From: Mucisphaera sp965279675
GTDB lineage: Bacteria > Planctomycetota > Phycisphaerae > Phycisphaerales > Phycisphaeraceae
Assembly (NCBI RefSeq): GCF_965279675.1
Contig: NZ_CBDIIJ010000002.1
Location: forward strand, 2,418,001-2,482,000
Reading direction: 5' to 3'
DNA length: 64,000 nt
Shown here: one piece after another, positions 58,229 through 64,000 of the stretch
Layout of the letters: each line of letters starts with the position of its first letter
Numbering within the stretch: the first letter of the stretch is position 1
The notes under the pieces: model-generated
Seen by the model: the letters and a program-made list of their open reading frames with translations, nothing else
Told to the model about the DNA's origin: nothing
Database searches by the model: none
Program-made: the position numbers and the translations under genes

Positions 58229-58693
58229 GTGGCTGCTGCCAATCATTATTTTTCTGCATTGCTTGTCTATGGGTGTGCTTATATATTTTTGTTGGCAGTT
58301 CAGACGCTGTTTTCTGCGACCGGTCTTGTTGCTTACTTGTATCTTCTACTACTTGGAGCCGGGGCGATATATGTTGGGTACATCAGTGGCCCTCTTCTTG
58401 CAGACGGCATTTTATCATATGCGTCTAGTGTAAAGCTATACTGTTCTAACGAAGAACTCTATGCCAGCATTAAGGTGCTGTCATTCGATAATCAAATTAA
58501 GATCGCTTCCGTGTCCTCAAAAAACGATACAATAATAACTTGTAAAAAATTTAATGTAAATAATACTAGAAGTATTGAGCTGGTAAAAGAGAATGAGAAA
58601 TCGATCGCTTTCATCGTTATCTATGATCCTAATCGATATAGTGATTTCATTAACAAACTAAAGCTATTCGCCGTGAAGGTTACTGAAGTGTGA
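58229..58693 (+). CDS. AT-rich orphan small membrane protein
   Basis: The GTG at 58229 follows AGGAGA closely. The 154-residue product has two membrane helices at about 8-28 and 30-58 (YFSALLVYGCAYIFLLAVQ and GLVAYLYLLLLGAGAIYVGYI). A hydrophilic, Lys/Asn/Ser-rich domain with beta character follows (IKIASVSSKNDTIITCKKF). No family is recognised. Codons end mostly in A or T, unlike all neighbours, pointing to recent transfer. A second open frame at 58107-58433 overlaps its first half but gives a less protein-like sequence. Confidence 0.55.
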   Translation: MAAANHYFSALLVYGCAYIFLLAVQTLFSATGLVAYLYLLLLGAGAIYVGYISGPLLADGILSYASSVKLYCSNEELYASIKVLSFDNQIKIASVSSKNDTIITCKKFNVNNTRSIELVKENEKSIAFIVIYDPNRYSDFINKLKLFAVKVTEV

Positions 58694-58736
58694 TTGGTTG
58701 CTGAACGATGTCGGAGCTTCAGCCCCAGATTCATCC

Positions 58737-59984
58737 TCAAGCCTCCGCCGAAACCTCACGCTCCACCCCCGCCGCCTCCACCCGCGCCCGCAGATTATCC
58801 AGCACATTCATAAAATTGATGTACCCGTCATAAGGCGACTGATAAGGCGAAAAGTAGTCGTGCACCGCCGCGTCCCCCTCATGCTTCGTCGCCATGTAAT
58901 ACACGTGATCCGAGGTCGTCAGCCGCCGCCACAGGCTCAGGAGCTTGTCATCCCCAAGCTCCTTCACGATCCCGCCCAGCCGGTACAGCTCCGCCAGGGC
59001 CGACGACTGCATCGCGTTCCCCACCCACGCCGACAAATCCCGCTCCGAGTCCGCCCACGAGGTCATCTGCGGGCAGTCGTACTCATCATCCGCCGGATAC
59101 GCATCCACCACCTCCGTCGGCACCAGGAAGTTGTCCCCGTTCTCCAGCACCGCCTTAGGAAGCTTCCGCAAAAAACCGAAGATCCCCGTCTCCTGCCATT
59201 GATGCTCGCCGAACGTCTCGAAGTCCATGAACAGGTTGCACACCTGCGCCTGACGCTGCGAGGCCGGACCCGGCTCAGGCGTCGTCCCCTCCTCGCACGA
59301 CCCCAACTCATGGATCCACTTGGCCATCTTCTGCGCCGTCAGCGGGTGGTGCTCCCAAGCCGTGTTCGAGAACCGAAACGCGATGTCATCCGACAGCTTG
59401 TAGTTCTTCAGCAGCAGCGAGATGTCCGCCCCCTTCGGCCGATACACCATGTCCGGCCGCCGACCATTCAGCGGCCCGTCCGCCCCCTCCGCCACCACCC
59501 CACGAAACCCCAGATCCGCCGCCAGCTGAGCCACGTCGTTGTTGTAGATCAGCTCCGTGTTCCGAAACACCGTCGGCCGCTGATTAAACAGCCGGTCAAT
59601 CAGATCCGAATGCAGGTCCACCTGCTGCTCAAACTCATCCCGGTCGTACAACCCGGCCAGCGAATGGTGATAAGTCTCCGCCAGAAATTCGACACACCCC
59701 GTCTCTGCCAGCTTCCGAAACCGATCTATCACGTCCGGCGCGTAAGCCTGAAACTGCTCGATCACCGTCCCCGTCAACGAGAACGCCACCCGAAACGCCC
59801 CATCGTTCCGCTCGATCTGCTCCAGCAGCACCTGCGTCGCCGGCAGATAACACTTCGCCGCCACCTTCCGCAGAATCTCCGCGTTCTTCCCCGGATCGAA
59901 ATAATTGGTCGTCGCATCAAAGACCGAATACCGACGAAGACGCTCGGGCTGATGCACCTGAAAGTAGAGGCAGACGGATGGCAT
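58737..59984 (-). CDS. Family 57 glycoside hydrolase (alpha-amylase type)
   Basis: The 415-residue protein has the GH57 motifs in order: motif 1 FQVHQPERL (His11), motif 2 GCVEFLAETYHH (about 96-107), motif 3 VFRNTELIYNN with the nucleophile Glu144, and motif 4 MDFETFGEHQW with the acid/base Asp254. A helical C-terminal region (SDHVYYMATKHEGDAAVHDYFSPY) matches the MalA-like subgroup. It would cut alpha-1,4-glucans such as glycogen and is probably cytoplasmic, with no signal peptide. TAGACT six bases before the ATG suggests a leaderless mRNA. Confidence 0.9.
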   Translation of the reverse strand: MPSVCLYFQVHQPERLRRYSVFDATTNYFDPGKNAEILRKVAAKCYLPATQVLLEQIERNDGAFRVAFSLTGTVIEQFQAYAPDVIDRFRKLAETGCVEFLAETYHHSLAGLYDRDEFEQQVDLHSDLIDRLFNQRPTVFRNTELIYNNDVAQLAADLGFRGVVAEGADGPLNGRRPDMVYRPKGADISLLLKNYKLSDDIAFRFSNTAWEHHPLTAQKMAKWIHELGSCEEGTTPEPGPASQRQAQVCNLFMDFETFGEHQWQETGIFGFLRKLPKAVLENGDNFLVPTEVVDAYPADDEYDCPQMTSWADSERDLSAWVGNAMQSSALAELYRLGGIVKELGDDKLLSLWRRLTTSDHVYYMATKHEGDAAVHDYFSPYQSPYDGYINFMNVLDNLRARVEAAGVEREVSAEA

Positions 59985-59990
59985 AGCCCC

Positions 59991-59996
59991 AGTCTA
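59991..59996 (-). promoter_or_regulatory. -10 element of a probable leaderless GH57 mRNA
   Basis: On the minus strand TAGACT is followed by GGGGCT and the ATG at 59984. The six-base spacing equals that at uvrA, hisC and NIF3. Confidence 0.5.
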
Positions 59997-60036
59997 ACAG
60001 CCTCCGCCACCAACCCGTGACCCCGGCCTTCCCAGC

Positions 60037-60042
60037 TATACT
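60037..60042 (+). promoter_or_regulatory. -10 element upstream of the MscS-like gene
   Basis: TATACT, with seven bases to the ATG at 60050. The flanking GCTATACTC is shared with uvrA and alaS upstream regions. Confidence 0.45.
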
Positions 60043-60049
60043 CGCCGCC

Positions 60050-61198
60050 ATGCTCAGCCAGATGGAAACCGCCCAGATCAGCGACCCCTCCGCCCTCCTG
60101 GAGAACCTCGTCCGCATGATCTGGGTCTGGCTCCCCTTCGCTGTCACCGGCCTCGTCGTCGTCGCCACCCTCGTCCTGACCAACTGGTTCCTGCTCAAGC
60201 GCAAGAACCTCTCCCAGGAAAAACGCCTGCCACGCCAGATCACGATGGTCGTTCTTACCCTCCTGGCCATCATCATCATGGTCCTCGCCCTCCCCGGCAC
60301 CGACGCCGGCGGCCCCGTCTCCGAAAACACCCGCGGCAACCTCCTCGGCCTCATCGGACTCTCCGTCACCGCGCTCATCACCCTCAGCTCAACCACCCTC
60401 GCCGCCAACGCCATGGCCGGCATCATGCTCCGCGCCACCGCCCCCTTCGTCGGCGGCGACTGGGTCCGCGTCGGCGAGCACTTCGGCCGCGTCACCGAAC
60501 GAGGCCTCTTCCACACCGAAGTCCAGACCGAAGACAAAGACCTCCTCTCCCTCCCCAACCTCCTGCTCGCCACCAACCCCGTACGCATCCTGCACGAGTC
60601 CGGCACCATCGTCTCCGCCGAAGTCTCCCTCGGCTACGACTGCTCCCACAGCCGCGTCGAACCCCTGCTCATCCAGGCCGCCACGGAAACCGGTCTCAAG
60701 CAACCCTTCGTCTGGATACTCGAACTCAAAGACCACGCCGTCGTCTACCGCATCGCCGGACTCCTCGAAGACGTCACCGGCCTCATCTCCGTCCGCTCCC
60801 GCCTCCGACGCAACCTCCTCGACACCCTCCACGAAGCCGGCGTCGAGATCGCCTCGCCCAGCATCATGATCCAGCGTCGCAGCGAGCTCACCGACAGCGC
60901 CATCCCCGAAGTCGAAATCCGCTCCCTCGCCAGCAAACAGGAAGCCCCCGTCGCCGAAGAGCACGTCTTCGACAAAGCCGATGAGGCCGCCCGCCGCACC
61001 GAACTCGAAACCGAGCAGGAAGAGATCAAGGAACGCGTCAAGTTCCTCAAATCCTCCGCCAACCCCACCGACGCCGAAACCGAAGCCGAACTCGCCGAGA
61101 TCGAAGAACGCCTGGCCACCATCAAGGCCGAACTCGACCCCGACAAAGACGAAGAAGCCGACGCCGACACCACCCCGACCGACAAACCCGCCCCCTGA
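60050..61198 (+). CDS. Mechanosensitive channel of the MscS family
   Basis: From the ATG at 60050 the product is 382 residues; an ATG four codons on is possible. Three membrane helices (about 22-45, 62-82 and 92-115) are followed by the MscS pore-lining helix and beta domain: STTLAANAMAGIMLRATAPF, GDWVRVGEHFGRVTERGLFHTEVQT and DLLSLPNLLLATNPV. The last 100 residues are an acidic Glu/Lys-rich coiled-coil tail ending in a Pro/Thr/Asp stretch, longer than in E. coli MscS. It would open under membrane tension to release solutes on osmotic downshock. Confidence 0.88.
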   Translation: MLSQMETAQISDPSALLENLVRMIWVWLPFAVTGLVVVATLVLTNWFLLKRKNLSQEKRLPRQITMVVLTLLAIIIMVLALPGTDAGGPVSENTRGNLLGLIGLSVTALITLSSTTLAANAMAGIMLRATAPFVGGDWVRVGEHFGRVTERGLFHTEVQTEDKDLLSLPNLLLATNPVRILHESGTIVSAEVSLGYDCSHSRVEPLLIQAATETGLKQPFVWILELKDHAVVYRIAGLLEDVTGLISVRSRLRRNLLDTLHEAGVEIASPSIMIQRRSELTDSAIPEVEIRSLASKQEAPVAEEHVFDKADEAARRTELETEQEEIKERVKFLKSSANPTDAETEAELAEIEERLATIKAELDPDKDEEADADTTPTDKPAP

Positions 61199-61253
61199 CC
61201 CCGGTCCCCCTCTCACACCACCCATCCACACCCGGCGACGACCCTACTCGGGC

Positions 61254-61259
61254 TATACT
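61254..61259 (+). promoter_or_regulatory. -10 element upstream of alaS
   Basis: TATACT in the same GCTATACTCGCCG context as the MscS-like gene promoter. It gives a leader of about 30 bases with GAAAGAG before the alaS ATG. Confidence 0.5.
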
Positions 61260-61295
61260 CGCCGTCCCGACTTAGCCCCCGAAAGAGCCCGCCGA

Positions 61296-64000
<2,705 letters not shown>

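Noticed and set aside
58107..58433. Alternative plus-strand open frame in the AT-rich islet
   Set aside because: It begins well but turns Cys/Arg-rich and stops early, whereas the overlapping frame from 58229 gives two clean membrane helices, a hydrophilic domain and a ribosome site. It remains a weak alternative.

Overview
The window looks like a chromosomal segment of a free-living planctomycete, most likely class Phycisphaerae. This is inferred from high GC, a large set of N-methylated pseudopilins, PEP-CTERM-type surface proteins, an exosortase-type O-glycosylation ligase homologue, a sulfotransferase in a glycan cluster and an orphan short ATP synthase epsilon subunit. No rRNA, tRNA, CRISPR array, transposase or integrase was found, so taxonomy rests on gene content alone. 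No stretch longer than about 260 bases lacks a gene.

Layout. 0-2.7 kb: the end of a secreted protein gene, a lone pseudopilin, and the SbtA-SbtB sodium/bicarbonate transporter with its PII-like regulator. 2.8-7.3 kb: a trans-sulfuration enzyme, a long 2-oxoadipate dioxygenase/decarboxylase-like protein and a beta-glucosidase broken by a frameshift. 7.4-13.5 kb: a surface-glycan locus (GT4 glycosyltransferase, radical SAM/SPASM enzyme, O-antigen-ligase-like polymerase, a glycosyltransferase-like protein, a sulfotransferase). 13.5-31.8 kb: housekeeping genes, namely a cysteine-desulfurase-like enzyme, a PPIase lipoprotein, an AlaC-like transaminase, NIF3, bS18, UvrA, a secreted carbohydrate-binding-like protein, ATP synthase epsilon, the PBP2-RodA-RsmG cell-shape run, a DegT aminotransferase, HisC, HisB and a HIT protein. 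32-47.8 kb: one long minus-strand type II secretion/type IV pilus-like locus with a giant GspK-like protein, six pseudopilin-like genes, a PilC/GspF platform protein, two PilB/GspE ATPases and PilT. 48-52 kb: a small four-cysteine protein and a flavodoxin-family protein diverging across a Fur-box-like site, a SulP anion transporter and a canonical PEP-CTERM protein. 51.7-64 kb: AccA, TyrA, ProC, DoxX, a PH-domain protein, a methyltransferase, UbiD, an AT-rich orphan membrane gene, a GH57 amylase, an MscS-type channel and AlaS, which runs off the end.

Three window-wide patterns stand out. Several genes without a Shine-Dalgarno carry a TANNNT -10 hexamer ending six bases before the ATG, which is the geometry of leaderless mRNAs. 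The plus strand is G-rich on the left and C-rich on the right whichever strand is coding, with the switch at roughly 30-42 kb; this is the signature expected near a replication terminus. The pseudopilin genes have GC-rich ends and visibly less GC-rich middles.

Start codons were chosen from Shine-Dalgarno sites, family N-termini and overlaps with neighbours. Motif residue numbers are counted by hand and approximate in the longer proteins.
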